From Desulfobacterales bacterium (GTDB taxonomy: Bacteria; Desulfobacterota; Desulfobacteria; Desulfobacterales; Desulfolunaceae): a stretch of DNA of 64,000 bases. The stretch is taken from positions 1 to 64,000 of the forward strand of contig JAKSCC010000225.1 in the NCBI GenBank assembly GCA_022360815.1. Direction: 5' to 3'. Below the pieces are notes generated by a model. The model was not told the DNA's origin. It did no database searches and worked only from the letters and a program-made list of their open reading frames with translations. Position numbers and translations under genes: made by a program. The number at the start of each line of letters is the position of its first letter. Position 1 is the first letter of the stretch. Shown piece by piece: positions 37,622 through 48,176 of this stretch.

Positions 37622-39661
37622 TTATTTCTCTGCGGAGCGGTCGAAGTGGGAGAACTTCATGGTGAAGTTGCCCCGGCCCTGGGTGGCTGAGCGCAGGGTG
37701 GTGGAGTAGCCGAACATGCGGGAGAGGGGCACAGCAGAGATGATCTTCTGAATGCCTCCGTCGGGTTCAATGGCTTCGATTTTTCCACCTCGCGCGTTGA
37801 GGTCGCCGATCACTTCTCCCATAAAGTCGTCGGGAACAAAGACTTCCACGGCCATGACAGGCTCCAGAAGGTAGGGTGCGCCACTTGCCAGAGCCTCTCG
37901 CATGGCCATGGAGGCTCCCACAGAAAAGGCGAGCTCGGTGCTCTGGCCTTCGCGGGTTTCGGCACCTGAGAGGGTGGCCATGACGTCCACCACGGGGTAA
38001 CCCAGAAGGGTGCCACTGTCCATGGCATCCATAACGCCTTTTTTAACCGCTGCCTGAAGGTTTGCGGGAAGGGTCTCTTCGCTGACGTTGGAGATGAAGT
38101 CGTTTCCAGCGCCGAGATCCCGTGGGGCAAGCTCCACGGTGAGGTTGGCAAAGTGGGTGATGCCGGCCATTTCGCGGTCAAAGGTGACGGTGGCGGTAGA
38201 GGCCTTGGAGACGCTTTCCCGGTAGACCACTTGGGGGTTGCCCACATTGACGTCGGTGTTGAACTCGCGCTGCATGCGGCTGATGATGATCTCAAGGTGA
38301 AGCTCGCCCATACCCGAGAGGATGGTCTGGCCGGTGTCTTCATCCACGCGCACCTTTAAGGTGGGGTCTTCGGCGGTGAATTTGGTGAGAACGGTGTCCA
38401 GCTTATCCTGATCGGCGTGGGTTTTGGGCTCCACAGCAATGGAGATGACCGGCTCGTAGGTATCGATTCTCTCCAGCATCACCTGATTGTCGGCGTTGCA
38501 GAGGGTGTCTCCGGTGGAGGTGTCCTTAAGGCCCACAATACCCACGATGGCCCCGGCGCCTGCTTCTGTGACGCGCTCTTTGCGGTTGGCGTGCATCAGA
38601 AGAATTCGGGAGAGCTTCTCTTTCTTATTAAGGGTGGGGTTGAACACCTCACTGCCTGCAATGAGTTTTCCGCTGTAGATCCTTGCAAAGGAGAGTTTTC
38701 GGCCTTCGATCATGGAAACTTTGAAGACCAGGGCAGAGAGGGGCTCTCCATCTTTCTGCTGGAAGGTGAGCTCTTCTCCGGTGCGGGGGTGGGTGCCCGC
38801 TGCCGAGGGGATATCCACGGGGCTGGGAAGGAAGTTACCGATGGCGTCTAAAAGGGGCTGGATGCCTTTGTTTTTAAGCGCGGTTCCGCAGAGCACCGGC
38901 ACGATGGAGAGATCGATGGTGCCCTTTCGAAGGGCGGCGATGATCTGCTCGTTGGTGACGGGTTCTTCGGCGAGGTAGGCCTCCATGATCTCTTCGTCCA
39001 CATCGGAGAGGGCTTCGATCATGGCATCGCGCCAGGTTTCGGCCTCGTCCATCATGTCAGAAGGGATGGGATCGGTCTCAAACTCGGCGCCCAGAGAGTC
39101 GTCGTTCCAGACAATCATCTCCATCTTGATGAGATCAATGACTCCTGAAAAGTTCTCTTCAGAGCCCACGGGGAGCTGAATGGCAACAGGCGAGGCTCCC
39201 AGTTTTTCTTTGATGGCGTCGACGGTACCGAAGAAGTTGGCGCCGATGCGGTCCAGCTTGTTGATGAAGGCGATTCGAGGCACCTTGTATTTGTCGGCCT
39301 GGCGCCAGACCGTTTCAGATTGGGGCTGCACGCCGCCCACGGCACAGAAAACACCGATGGCGCCGTCTAAAACGCGCAGGGAGCGCTCCACTTCGATGGT
39401 AAAGTCCACGTGGCCCGGGGTGTCGATGATCTGGATCTGATTTTTATTCCACTGGCAGGTGGTGACCGCCGAGGTGATGGTGATGCCGCGCTCCTGCTCA
39501 TCGGTCATCCAGTCCATGGTGGCTTCGCCATCGTGGACTTCACCGATTTTGTGGGAGCGGCCTGTGTAGTAGAGGATACGCTCAGTCACCGTGGTTTTAC
39601 CGGCGTCAATGTGTGCCATGATGCCGATGTTTCGTATCTGGTCAATCTTGATTTTTTTCAT
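37622..39661 (-). CDS. fusA: Elongation factor G (probably an EF-G paralogue)
   Basis: [55 protein letters not shown]; not flanked by rpsL/rpsG/tuf. Confidence 0.92.
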   Translation of the reverse strand: MKKIKIDQIRNIGIMAHIDAGKTTVTERILYYTGRSHKIGEVHDGEATMDWMTDEQERGITITSAVTTCQWNKNQIQIIDTPGHVDFTIEVERSLRVLDGAIGVFCAVGGVQPQSETVWRQADKYKVPRIAFINKLDRIGANFFGTVDAIKEKLGASPVAIQLPVGSEENFSGVIDLIKMEMIVWNDDSLGAEFETDPIPSDMMDEAETWRDAMIEALSDVDEEIMEAYLAEEPVTNEQIIAALRKGTIDLSIVPVLCGTALKNKGIQPLLDAIGNFLPSPVDIPSAAGTHPRTGEELTFQQKDGEPLSALVFKVSMIEGRKLSFARIYSGKLIAGSEVFNPTLNKKEKLSRILLMHANRKERVTEAGAGAIVGIVGLKDTSTGDTLCNADNQVMLERIDTYEPVISIAVEPKTHADQDKLDTVLTKFTAEDPTLKVRVDEDTGQTILSGMGELHLEIIISRMQREFNTDVNVGNPQVVYRESVSKASTATVTFDREMAGITHFANLTVELAPRDLGAGNDFISNVSEETLPANLQAAVKKGVMDAMDSGTLLGYPVVDVMATLSGAETREGQSTELAFSVGASMAMREALASGAPYLLEPVMAVEVFVPDDFMGEVIGDLNARGGKIEAIEPDGGIQKIISAVPLSRMFGYSTTLRSATQGRGNFTMKFSHFDRSAEK

Positions 39662-39786
39662 CTCGTCTTTTGCTCTTTTTCAAAAAATTGACGTTCCTTA
39701 AAAATGTCGATACCCCAGCGCAGCGTTTACAACATTGCGTGAAGAGGTGGCACAAAGGCCTGGCATTTTGAAGAACCATCCTAAAA

Positions 39787-40371
39787 TTATCGGACCAGAA
39801 GCATTTCCGGCTTCAGGGCGTCTGTGATGTCGATGTGCCCGGCCAGGGTTTTCATTTCATGGCCTTCGACAAGAATCTTTACCGCATCAATCTCTGGAAT
39901 GTTAACGGCCAGAGAGTTGACCACCGAGTAGACCGTGAGAAGCTCTGTGATAGCCCCCATAGGGGCCCCTGCAATCTCACGGGAGAAATCAACCACTGCC
40001 ACCTTTCGGTCGGTCAGGTAGAAGGCCCTCAGTTTGGTACCTGAAGGCAACGTTCTTGTGTTTCCCCTCTGGGGGCCTGACAAAAGAGCGGTGATGATTT
40101 TTTTACCCAGCTGCCAGGGATCCCGCGCTGTGGAGACCGTTCGCTCTTCAGAGGTGAGAAAATCGCTGTCACCTTCGGCAAAGTAAAGGAAAAAGCTCTC
40201 CTCTTCAATACGAAGTTCTGCGTTGCCCTGCAGGGGCTCTTCCACCGTGGCTTGAGGCCTTGGGGTATTGGTCTTGAAGAGAAGGGTGAGGGCACCCACT
40301 GTAATCAGTGTGGCTACAGCTGCAGCGATAAAAATACCCACTTGTCCTTTGCTGTTTTCATGGTTGCTCAT
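39787..40371 (-). CDS. GerMN domain-containing protein
   Basis: N-terminal TM; LYFAEGDSDFLTSEERTV...IITALLSGPQRGNTRTLPSGTKLRAFYLTDRKVAVVDFSREI is GerMN-like. Confidence 0.8.
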   Translation of the reverse strand: MSNHENSKGQVGIFIAAAVATLITVGALTLLFKTNTPRPQATVEEPLQGNAELRIEEESFFLYFAEGDSDFLTSEERTVSTARDPWQLGKKIITALLSGPQRGNTRTLPSGTKLRAFYLTDRKVAVVDFSREIAGAPMGAITELLTVYSVVNSLAVNIPEIDAVKILVEGHEMKTLAGHIDITDALKPEMLLVR

Positions 40372-40429
40372 GGCAGCTCCCGGGCGTGAAAATCATGCGC
40401 CTTGCTCTGGCGCTGTCCGAAGACAGCAA

Positions 40430-40458
40430 AATTTAGGCTATAATGGGGGTGTTGTCAA
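40430..40458 (-). promoter_or_regulatory. Sigma70-like promoter upstream of the GerMN gene
   Basis: Minus strand: TTGACA-N17-TAAATT. Confidence 0.4.
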
Positions 40459-40730
40459 GATTCGGTGCTCGAATAACGGCAGCTTGGAATTTGCTATTTG
40501 CAGCAATACCGGAAGCGAAGCCTTTTCTGTTGGAATTCGTAACTATACGGGGTGATGATCTTTTTGCAAAACATCTTTTTTAGGTGTCTTCGTTGTTATT
40601 TTTCAATAAAAAAGATATATGCGGGTAATTATTCAGCATGGTCTCCGGGAGGGCGCTTTTTTGAAATGAAGTGTGGGGTAAAATATAAAAAATGAAATCA
40701 CTGGAAATTGAGTCAGTGTTTTAAGTGTAT

Positions 40731-40780
40731 GTTTGTCAAACTTTTCAAGGGTTTGGCTTTCGGAAGGGCCGCCGGAGGCG
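40731..40780 (-). repeat. Dispersed intergenic repeat, family A, copy 3 (inverted)
   Basis: Reverse complement reads cgcctccggcggcccttccgaaagccaaacccttgaaaagtttgacaaac. Confidence 0.85.
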
Positions 40781-40849
40781 ACTGGTAGCTGAATGGTTAC
40801 ACGCGCGGTTATGCTGGTTGGATGGTTGTGTGATGATGAGGCGGAGTTG

Positions 40850-42541
40850 ATGATGGAAGAGCAGTGGAAAACGGAGCGACAGGGTCGCAAGGCTGAAGAG
40901 TGGGCCAACCTGATCCGGGTGTTTACCTGCCCGGAAGATCAAGAGACGCGAGACGTGCTGGTGCACCTGATGCGCCAGATCCTTTTTGAACTCCACGATT
41001 TTTTGATTCAAAATGTGGGGATTACCGAGGCGGTGAGTCTGAAGGATATTGCCGACCGTTGCACCGATACCGCCATGAACCGTGAGCCAGAAAAACGCCT
41101 GGCTGAGGTGATTACCGGTGTGTTTGATGAGGTGGCCCCCCATGCGGTCAATGTGGCCTCCCCCTATTTTGTTGGGCACATGACAGCCGCCATTCCCTAC
41201 TTTATGGTTCACCTCAAGGCCATTGTGGCCGCCCTTAATCAGAACGTGGTGAAGCTTGAGACATCAAAAATGCTTTCGGTTCTGGAAAAGCAGGTGGTGG
41301 CCAAAATCCATCGCATCATCTACAGAAATAGTGAAGACTTTTATCTTGAGCATGTTCAAAACACCCACACCTCATTGGGCTCTTTTACCGAAGGGGGGAC
41401 CACAGCCAACCTGACGGCACTGTGGGTGGCGCGAAACAAGAGCCTGAAACCAGCGAAAGGGTTTCGGGGGGTTGAAGTGGATGGCCTTGCGGCGGCCTAT
41501 GTGGCCCATGGAATTGAGCGCTGCGTTATTCTTGTCTCAAGGCGGGGACACTATTCTCTTCGCAAGTGCGGCGGGCTTCTCGGTATTGGAAACGGCAATG
41601 TGATTCCTGTGGATGTGGACCATAAAAATCGCATGATGCCCAGCCATCTCAAATCACTGATTGAGGCGTGCAAAGCCGAAGGAAATACACGTATTCTGGC
41701 TGTGGTGGCCGTGGCTGGAACCACAGAGACAGGCAGCATAGATCCCCTTTACGAGATTTCAGAGATCTGTCGGAAGGAGGGCATTCATCTCCATGCTGAT
41801 GCGGCCTGGGGTGGCCCAACTTTGATGTCTGAAACCTACGGTCACCTTTTAAAGGGGATTGAGCTTGCCGATTCTGTCACCATTGATGCCCATAAGCAGT
41901 TCTACATGCCCATGAGCTGCGGTATGATTTTTTTTAAAGACCCCACCAGTCTGGATGCTGTGGCTTACCATGCCAATTATATCATTCGAAAAGGGAGTGT
42001 GGACCTGGGCATTAAGACCATTTCAGGTTCTCGCGAAGCCCACTGCCTTATTCTTGATAGCGCCTTGAAAATTATGGGTAGCCGAGGGTACGGCCTGCTG
42101 ATTGATCATGGCATTGAGCTGGCCCGTCGCTTTGCCAGGGAGATCGCGTCTCGGGATCTATTTCAACTGGTGACGCTGCCTGAGCTTAATATTCTTACCT
42201 ATCGTATTTGTCCCAACTCGGCCCAGGAAGAGCTTAAGAGAGCAAACCCCGAACGATACAATGCCATCAACGCGCACTTTAACGAGGTCAATCGTATTCT
42301 GCAGCAAGAGCAGCGTGAGGCTGGCAACAGCTTTGTTTCCAGGACGGTTTTGGAGCAGGAAACAGTTTTTCCTGGAGCTCCAAATGGCAAGGTGGTGGTG
42401 CTTCGCAGTGTGCTGATGAATCCTCTGACCACCATGGAGGTGCTTCGGGATATTTTGGATGAGCAGGAGGCGATTTATAGGGCTTGGCTCAATGGGGAGC
42501 TCACTCGAAAGGGCCGGGCATCAAGCCTATCCTCCAGCTGA
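40850..42541 (+). CDS. Pyridoxal-dependent decarboxylase (PanP-like aspartate decarboxylase or related group II decarboxylase)
   Basis: HADAAWGGPTLMSETYGHLL and VTIDAHKQFYMPMSCGMIFFKDP PLP-lysine motif. Confidence 0.8.
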   Translation: MMEEQWKTERQGRKAEEWANLIRVFTCPEDQETRDVLVHLMRQILFELHDFLIQNVGITEAVSLKDIADRCTDTAMNREPEKRLAEVITGVFDEVAPHAVNVASPYFVGHMTAAIPYFMVHLKAIVAALNQNVVKLETSKMLSVLEKQVVAKIHRIIYRNSEDFYLEHVQNTHTSLGSFTEGGTTANLTALWVARNKSLKPAKGFRGVEVDGLAAAYVAHGIERCVILVSRRGHYSLRKCGGLLGIGNGNVIPVDVDHKNRMMPSHLKSLIEACKAEGNTRILAVVAVAGTTETGSIDPLYEISEICRKEGIHLHADAAWGGPTLMSETYGHLLKGIELADSVTIDAHKQFYMPMSCGMIFFKDPTSLDAVAYHANYIIRKGSVDLGIKTISGSREAHCLILDSALKIMGSRGYGLLIDHGIELARRFAREIASRDLFQLVTLPELNILTYRICPNSAQEELKRANPERYNAINAHFNEVNRILQQEQREAGNSFVSRTVLEQETVFPGAPNGKVVVLRSVLMNPLTTMEVLRDILDEQEAIYRAWLNGELTRKGRASSLSSS

Positions 42542-43567
42542 TGCAGCCTTAAAAACGATTTGCTTTTCAACGGAGTGCTGAAGGCGTCTGATCTTTTCGA
42601 TTTTTCCCATCACAACAAGGGTCATGCCTTTTTTTAGCCGCGTATTGGGCGCAGGGTTGAAGGTGATCTCCTCATCCTGTTTCAACCCGAGGACCAGCAG
42701 GTCGTAAGCTCTGTGGAGATCGGTTTCGCTTAAGGCTTTGCCAGCGAGGGAAGAGTTTGGGGTAATGCGGACTTCGTGGATGCGAAGGGAACCTTTTTCG
42801 CTTCGAAGCATTTGGTCGAGAAAGTCCACGGCAGTGGGGCGAATCATTTGAGAGGCCATACGAAGAGCGCCAATGGCGTTGGGTGAGACCACACTGTTGG
42901 CTCCTGCCATGGTGAGCTTGGGCTCCAGCTTGGCATCGCTGGCCTGAGCGACGATTCGGATGGATGGGTTCATCATGCGGGCTGTCATGGTGACAAAGAG
43001 GGTGTCCTTGTCCCTCGGAAGGGCAACGATAAGCCCTCGAGCCCTTGCGATACCTGCCTCTTCTAAGGTTGTCTCTTCGGTGGGGTCTCCTTTGATATGA
43101 AGCAGGTGTTTGTCTATAAGGCAGGCTTCAAGGCGAGACGCCTCTTCTTCCACAAGCACCACCGTCTCTTTGCAGGCTTGAAGCTCTTTTACCAGGGGCC
43201 TTCCGGCCTCTCCTCCTCCCACAAGAATAATGTGTTTTGAAATCTGTCCAATTTTCTTTTTCATACGAATTTTCCTGTGTTCACCGGAGAGTTCCCCCTC
43301 AATAAAAAGGGCGGCGATGGAGCTGATGGCATAGAGAATCAGTCCCATGCCAAAGGTGATGAGGCCCATGGTGAAGAATTGAGCGGCGACGTTTCCTGAC
43401 ACATCAAGCACCTCTCCATATCCCACACTGGTAATGGAGATTACAGTCATGTAGATGCAGTCGATAAAGCGGGCCTGCCCTCGAAAAACGGTGTAGTAGC
43501 CGAGTGATCCAATAACGATTACAAGCAAAATGACCAGTAAAGAGGTGCTAAATCGCTTTCGAACCAT
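42527..43567 (-). CDS. Potassium channel protein with TrkA-N/RCK domains
   Basis: SITSVGYGEVLDVSG selectivity filter; HIILVGGGEAGRPLVKEL Rossmann domain; TrkA-C-like C-terminus. Confidence 0.88.
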   Translation of the reverse strand: MVRKRFSTSLLVILLVIVIGSLGYYTVFRGQARFIDCIYMTVISITSVGYGEVLDVSGNVAAQFFTMGLITFGMGLILYAISSIAALFIEGELSGEHRKIRMKKKIGQISKHIILVGGGEAGRPLVKELQACKETVVLVEEEASRLEACLIDKHLLHIKGDPTEETTLEEAGIARARGLIVALPRDKDTLFVTMTARMMNPSIRIVAQASDAKLEPKLTMAGANSVVSPNAIGALRMASQMIRPTAVDFLDQMLRSEKGSLRIHEVRITPNSSLAGKALSETDLHRAYDLLVLGLKQDEEITFNPAPNTRLKKGMTLVVMGKIEKIRRLQHSVEKQIVFKAASAGG

Positions 43568-43571
43568 GGCT

Positions 43572-43611
43572 GCCTCCGGGGGCTTTAAGGCGTTGGGGTT
43601 TGACAAACAGG
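43572..43611 (+). repeat. Dispersed repeat, family A, degenerate copy 4
   Basis: gcctccgggggctttaaggcgttggggtttgacaaacagg: shares both ends, middle diverged or deleted. Confidence 0.5.
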
Positions 43612-43797
43612 ACTTCAATACGCTTTGGCAAGCCCCTGTTGGTGCAATTTTTTACAGCCTATCTCCGACGTTTCGATTTGATTGCTTTTGGGGCTCATCA
43701 AATCGAAACGTGGGGACAATAGAAATTTTTAAGATAACCGGCTTCTCTGAAGGCATGCTGAAGGGGTACACGTCCAGAGTCTACTTCAATCTTGGAT

Positions 43798-44406
43798 CTA
43801 CTCGTGCTTTTGGGCTTCAGAAAAACCCAGCTCAAAGGCTTTGAGGTTGGTCTCTACAAAGGCGGCTTTGGTTTTGGTGGAGATCGCCTCCTTGATGGAA
43901 TCTGCGGTGATGGGCAGAACTCCGGTTTGGGTAAGGGCTCCCAAAAGCACCATGTTAACCGAGAGAACGTTGCCCGCCTTTTCGGCGAGCTTGACCGCAT
44001 CAAAGGCGATCAGGCGTTTTGTTTTTTCAGCCAGAAGGCTTGTGACGGTGTCTATTTTCGGGTAGACCCCTTTGCCGATGGCGACCGTGAAGGGGGGCAG
44101 GGGAGATAGGTTGGTGATGGTGACGGTGTCGGCGTTGCAACGGCCCAGGGCGCGAAGGGCCTCGCTGGGTTCAAAGCTGACAAAAACGTCGGCCTCGCCA
44201 TTTGAAATAATGGTGCTTTGAGCCTCTCCAAAGACAATGGAAGATTCCACCACGCCGCCCCTTTGGGCCATGCCGTGGATTTCGCTCATTCGGACGGGAA
44301 CGCCTTGAAGAAGAGCGGCTTCTCCGAGAACGCGGGATGCTAAGAGGTTACCCTGGCCGCCAACGGCGACGATAATCAATCGTTTGGTATCCATAGTGGT
44401 TGTCAC
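43798..44406 (-). CDS. iorB: Indolepyruvate:ferredoxin oxidoreductase beta subunit
   Basis: LIIVAVGGQGNLLASRVLGEAALLQGVPVRMSEIHGMAQRGGVVESSIVFG; adjacent to iorA. Confidence 0.9.
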   Translation of the reverse strand: MTTTMDTKRLIIVAVGGQGNLLASRVLGEAALLQGVPVRMSEIHGMAQRGGVVESSIVFGEAQSTIISNGEADVFVSFEPSEALRALGRCNADTVTITNLSPLPPFTVAIGKGVYPKIDTVTSLLAEKTKRLIAFDAVKLAEKAGNVLSVNMVLLGALTQTGVLPITADSIKEAISTKTKAAFVETNLKAFELGFSEAQKHE

Positions 44407-44462
44407 CTTGTGCTGTTGAAGTCTAAGGGCGATGCCCCAAAAGAGTCACTCCCATTTGCTGT

Positions 44463-46316
44463 CTATTTTTTTACAGGCAAAATGGCATTTTCAGGGCAGA
44501 TCTGGGCGCAGATGGAGCAGCCTGCACACATATCCTCAATAATACTTACCCTTCCTCCTTCGGTGGTAAAGGCCGGGCAGGCGATGGTGTCAATGCAGTC
44601 TCTGTGGTTTTTGCACTTTTCAGGATCCACCTGGAATTTTCGGGATGTAAGCTGCTTGAGCTGTCGAGCGTAGAGGGTACACTTCTCTTTGGCGATGATA
44701 ACGGATACGCCCTCAAAATTTACGGCATCTTTGATGGCAGCAATGCTCTTTTTGAGGTTGTAGGGGCGGATCACAGAGACGTGTTTTACGCCAGCGGCCC
44801 TTACCATGCCCTCTAAATCGATGGACTGATAATCCACATATCCCATCTCTTCCATATCCACCCCGGGGTTGGGCTGGTGACCGGTCATGGCGGTGATGCG
44901 GTTGTCCAGAATTACCAAGGTAAAGTTGTGCTTGTTGAAGACGGCGTTCATGAGGCCGTTGATGCCCGAGTGAAAAAAGGTGGAGTCTCCGATAAAGGAG
45001 ATCACCTTTTTGTCGGTGACGGTGGAAAAACCGGCCGGTGTGCTGGTGGAGGCGCCCATGCAGACAACAAAGTCACCGGTGGCAAGGGGGGGCATAAATC
45101 CCAGGGTGTAGCAGCCAATGTCTGATGGGAACATGGCGTCCATCCCTTGTGTGGCCTGCTTGACCGCATAAAAGGTGGCGCGGTGGGAACATCCGGCACA
45201 GAGGTTGGGCGGACGGTTGGGGATTTCAGGGAGATTGGAGAGGTCTATTTTGCGATCGTCTACATCGCCCAGATCAAAAGCTATGGCCAGCACTTGCCTC
45301 ACCATTTTGGGGTCGAACTCGTAGAGCCGTGAGAGAAGCTCTTCCCCTTTGCCGCAGATGGGAAGGGTGAGGCCGTTTTCTTGAGCGATGGCCTTGATTG
45401 CTTCTTCCATGACAGGCTCACCCTCTTCCACCACCAGAACTTTTTCACATCCTTTTATAAAATCGTGGATCAGGGCCTTTGGCATGGGGTTTGAAAAACC
45501 AATTCGAAGGATTTTTGCCTTGTCAGATGCATGGAGTTCGGCCAATCCGTCTTTGACATATCCGTAGCTTACCCCATTGGCAATTACCCCAAATCGTCCT
45601 TCTCCCTCTATTTTGTTTAGGGGAGAGGCGCAGGCCATCTCTTCGGCTTTGGCAAGATTCTGTAAAAGTTTGACGTGGAGCCCTCGGGAGACCGCAGGTA
45701 CGGTGACGCAGCGCATGGGATCTTTAATAAAATACCCTTTGGTTTTACGAGGGGTCATCTCACCCAGTTCCACCACACCGGTGGAGTGGTTGATGCGGGT
45801 GGTGGTTCTGAGGATTACCGGCTCTCCCAGGGCCTCGGATAGCTCAAAGGCGTAAGTGGTCATCTCTTTGGCTTCTTCCACACTGGAGGGTTCCAAAACA
45901 GGAAGTCCGGCCAGCTTGCCGTAGTAGCGGTTGTCCTGCTCGTTTTGGCTGGAGAACATGAAAGGATCATCGGCGGTGAGAATCACAAGACCTGCGGTGA
46001 CGCCCACATAGGCAAGGGTCATCAGAGCGTCTGCAGCCACGTTCATCCCCACATGCTTCATCACGCACATGCTTCGGACCCCGCAGTTGGCAGCCGCTGC
46101 TGTTACCTCTACTGAGACCTTTTCGTTGATGCTGTACTGGAAGTAGAGGTCGCTCTCCTTGGACATCTGAAAGAAGTTGAGAGAGATTTCCGATGAGGGG
46201 GTTCCTGGGTAAGAGGCGGTGAAGGCGACGCCTGCTTCAATGGCGCCGCGTGCAATGGCCTCGTTGCCCAGCATGAGCATCTTCTGGCCCGGATTGTCTG
46301 TAAGAAGCTTGTGCAT
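44463..46316 (-). CDS. iorA: Indolepyruvate:ferredoxin oxidoreductase alpha subunit
   Basis: LGNEAIARGAIEAGVAFTASYPGTPSSEI; FIGDSTFFHSGINGLMNAVFNKHNFTLVILDNRITAMTGHQPNPG; C-terminal CAGCSICAQICPENAI Fe-S motif. Confidence 0.94.
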   Translation of the reverse strand: MHKLLTDNPGQKMLMLGNEAIARGAIEAGVAFTASYPGTPSSEISLNFFQMSKESDLYFQYSINEKVSVEVTAAAANCGVRSMCVMKHVGMNVAADALMTLAYVGVTAGLVILTADDPFMFSSQNEQDNRYYGKLAGLPVLEPSSVEEAKEMTTYAFELSEALGEPVILRTTTRINHSTGVVELGEMTPRKTKGYFIKDPMRCVTVPAVSRGLHVKLLQNLAKAEEMACASPLNKIEGEGRFGVIANGVSYGYVKDGLAELHASDKAKILRIGFSNPMPKALIHDFIKGCEKVLVVEEGEPVMEEAIKAIAQENGLTLPICGKGEELLSRLYEFDPKMVRQVLAIAFDLGDVDDRKIDLSNLPEIPNRPPNLCAGCSHRATFYAVKQATQGMDAMFPSDIGCYTLGFMPPLATGDFVVCMGASTSTPAGFSTVTDKKVISFIGDSTFFHSGINGLMNAVFNKHNFTLVILDNRITAMTGHQPNPGVDMEEMGYVDYQSIDLEGMVRAAGVKHVSVIRPYNLKKSIAAIKDAVNFEGVSVIIAKEKCTLYARQLKQLTSRKFQVDPEKCKNHRDCIDTIACPAFTTEGGRVSIIEDMCAGCSICAQICPENAILPVKK

Positions 46317-46347
46317 GGATACAATTCCTTAAAGAAATATAAGCGGT

Positions 46348-46431
46348 GATGGCTCCTTAAACGTCTCTTTGGGTATGCAAAAGTGCATGCGAAGGGGAGC
46401 TGTTTCGCATGATTTGAGACATTTTTGAACC
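46348..46431. repeat. Imperfect inverted-repeat element, family B, copy 3, with internal hairpin
   Basis: gatggctccttaaacgtctc ... gagacatttttgaacc, enclosing catgcgaa...ttcgcatg. Confidence 0.5.
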
Positions 46432-47128
46432 TCTTTCTTGTCTAAGAATCTTCATTTTTTTAGACGTGATATCTACAGATGTCAAGGGTATGCAGATAGC
46501 TTGACCATTGAAAGGTGGGTATGGGATTCACGCTTTAGAGCTTTGAGACAAGGCAGTAAAAGCCGGAGGTGGCGGGCAGGTTTTTTTTGTAAGTGGTGTA
46601 AAATACGGGGAGCTTGATGATTTATTTTCCAATTTACGTTAACGAGAATTTGTTTGAGGGCGAAGTGGTGAAGGTGGGTTTTGAGAGGTGATGCCCATTT
46701 TAAAAGTAAGCGGCATTGGATGACAGTGTGGGGCGCGGTCTTTTGAATACGGTATGGTGTCAGTTTGGGCCAGTGGGATCATGGTTTGAAAGCGTACTTG
46801 GAATTTTTTTTTGAGAAATGGTGGTGCATGGGAAAAACTTTATGGACCCAAGACCAGAGGCGGAAATGGGGATGTGTTCTTTTGGTGACGAAAATAAGGG
46901 CAATGGCGGTTCGAAAATGAACAAGATGTTCGTTTGTGTGGAGGAAAATGTGCGGAAATGTTCGCCTTGGAAAACCTTTTGCAAAAGGCTTTACAAGGTC
47001 ATTTCATTTGCATAAGAGGTTTAAAGAAATTTTACGCATATCGACGTGTTCACGGGAGTTGAGCTGTCGGGGACACGCGAAGAAAGTATCTGATAATAAG
47101 ATGTTTTAGTCTTAAGGTTGATCACCCC

Positions 47129-47785
47129 ATGAAAAAACCGGTCGTGCTTGTTCTGGCCACTCGGAACAAGGGAAAAACCGAAGAGATACGCGCCCTGCTC
47201 AAAGGGCATCCGGTGGAGCTTAAAAATCTTGATGACTTTGGCCCCATACCCGAAGTGATTGAAGATGGCGATACCTTTGATGATAACGCCTACAAGAAGG
47301 CGAGTTTTACAGCCCGCGTTCTGGGATTTCCCGCCATTGCCGATGACTCTGGTCTGACGGTGGAAGCCCTGGACGGAAGACCTGGAGTCTACTCTGCACG
47401 ATTCGCAGGAGAAGATGCCGACGATGCCGCCAACAATGCCAAGCTTCTCAAAGAGCTTGAAGGCAAAGGCAATCGAAAAGCGGCTTTTGAGTGTGTCATC
47501 TCCATTGCTGTACCCACGGGGCCCGCATTGACCTACGAAGGCCGATGTGAAGGCGTGATCGCCGAAGTCCCTTCCGGCGATGGTGGATTTGGCTACGATC
47601 CTCTCTTTTATGTGCCTGAAAAGGGAAAGACCTTTGCAGAGCTTACCATGGAGGAGAAGGGAGAGATCAGCCACAGAGGCAAAGCGCTCCAGGAAGTGGC
47701 GGCTGAAATGGACAAAATTCTTACCTGGCTTGAGATCCATACACCTGTTCAGGAACGCTTTGAGTGCAAAGGCGGGTGTTCCTGA
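47129..47785 (+). CDS. rdgB: XTP/dITP diphosphatase (RdgB/HAM1 family)
   Basis: LATRNKGKTEEIRALL; ADDSGLTVEALDGRPGVYSARFAG; GYDPLFYVPEKGKTFAEL. Confidence 0.93.
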   Translation: MKKPVVLVLATRNKGKTEEIRALLKGHPVELKNLDDFGPIPEVIEDGDTFDDNAYKKASFTARVLGFPAIADDSGLTVEALDGRPGVYSARFAGEDADDAANNAKLLKELEGKGNRKAAFECVISIAVPTGPALTYEGRCEGVIAEVPSGDGGFGYDPLFYVPEKGKTFAELTMEEKGEISHRGKALQEVAAEMDKILTWLEIHTPVQERFECKGGCS

Positions 47786-48176
47786 TACCAGGCTGATCAC
47801 CAGCTGCTGATAGACACGGCTGTCACCACAGCTCCTGTGGCCGAATGATGTTGCATCACATCTCGGTACCGGTGCGGGCTGGCAGCCGGAAGAAGATGAG
47901 ATCGTCACCGCAACGAAGGCATGTTTTATGCGTGAGGTGTATGTGTACCCATGCCCTCACATTCGGCGGAGTGTTCTCATTAAAAGCAGATCGCTTATAC
48001 TTTTTAACTTTATTCATATTTCAACGCATGACGGATAAGCCGCGTGTCTCTTTGACTTTTTTTATTGCATGGGGTTGCAGTGGAGAGAGGGCGAAAAGGC
48101 AAAGGGTGGGGTATACCCAAAGCCTTGGGGAGGTACTGCGGGCTGTCATCAAAACCAATTCAGGATCAGGATCATC

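Noticed and set aside
39400-39420. parS-like core TCCACGTGG
   Set aside because: Lies in fusA and is the normal codon sequence for the invariant GHVDF motif; flanks do not match parS.
47021-47908. 295-aa minus-strand ORF
   Set aside because: Antisense to rdgB, which has all family motifs; no recognisable domain on the minus strand.
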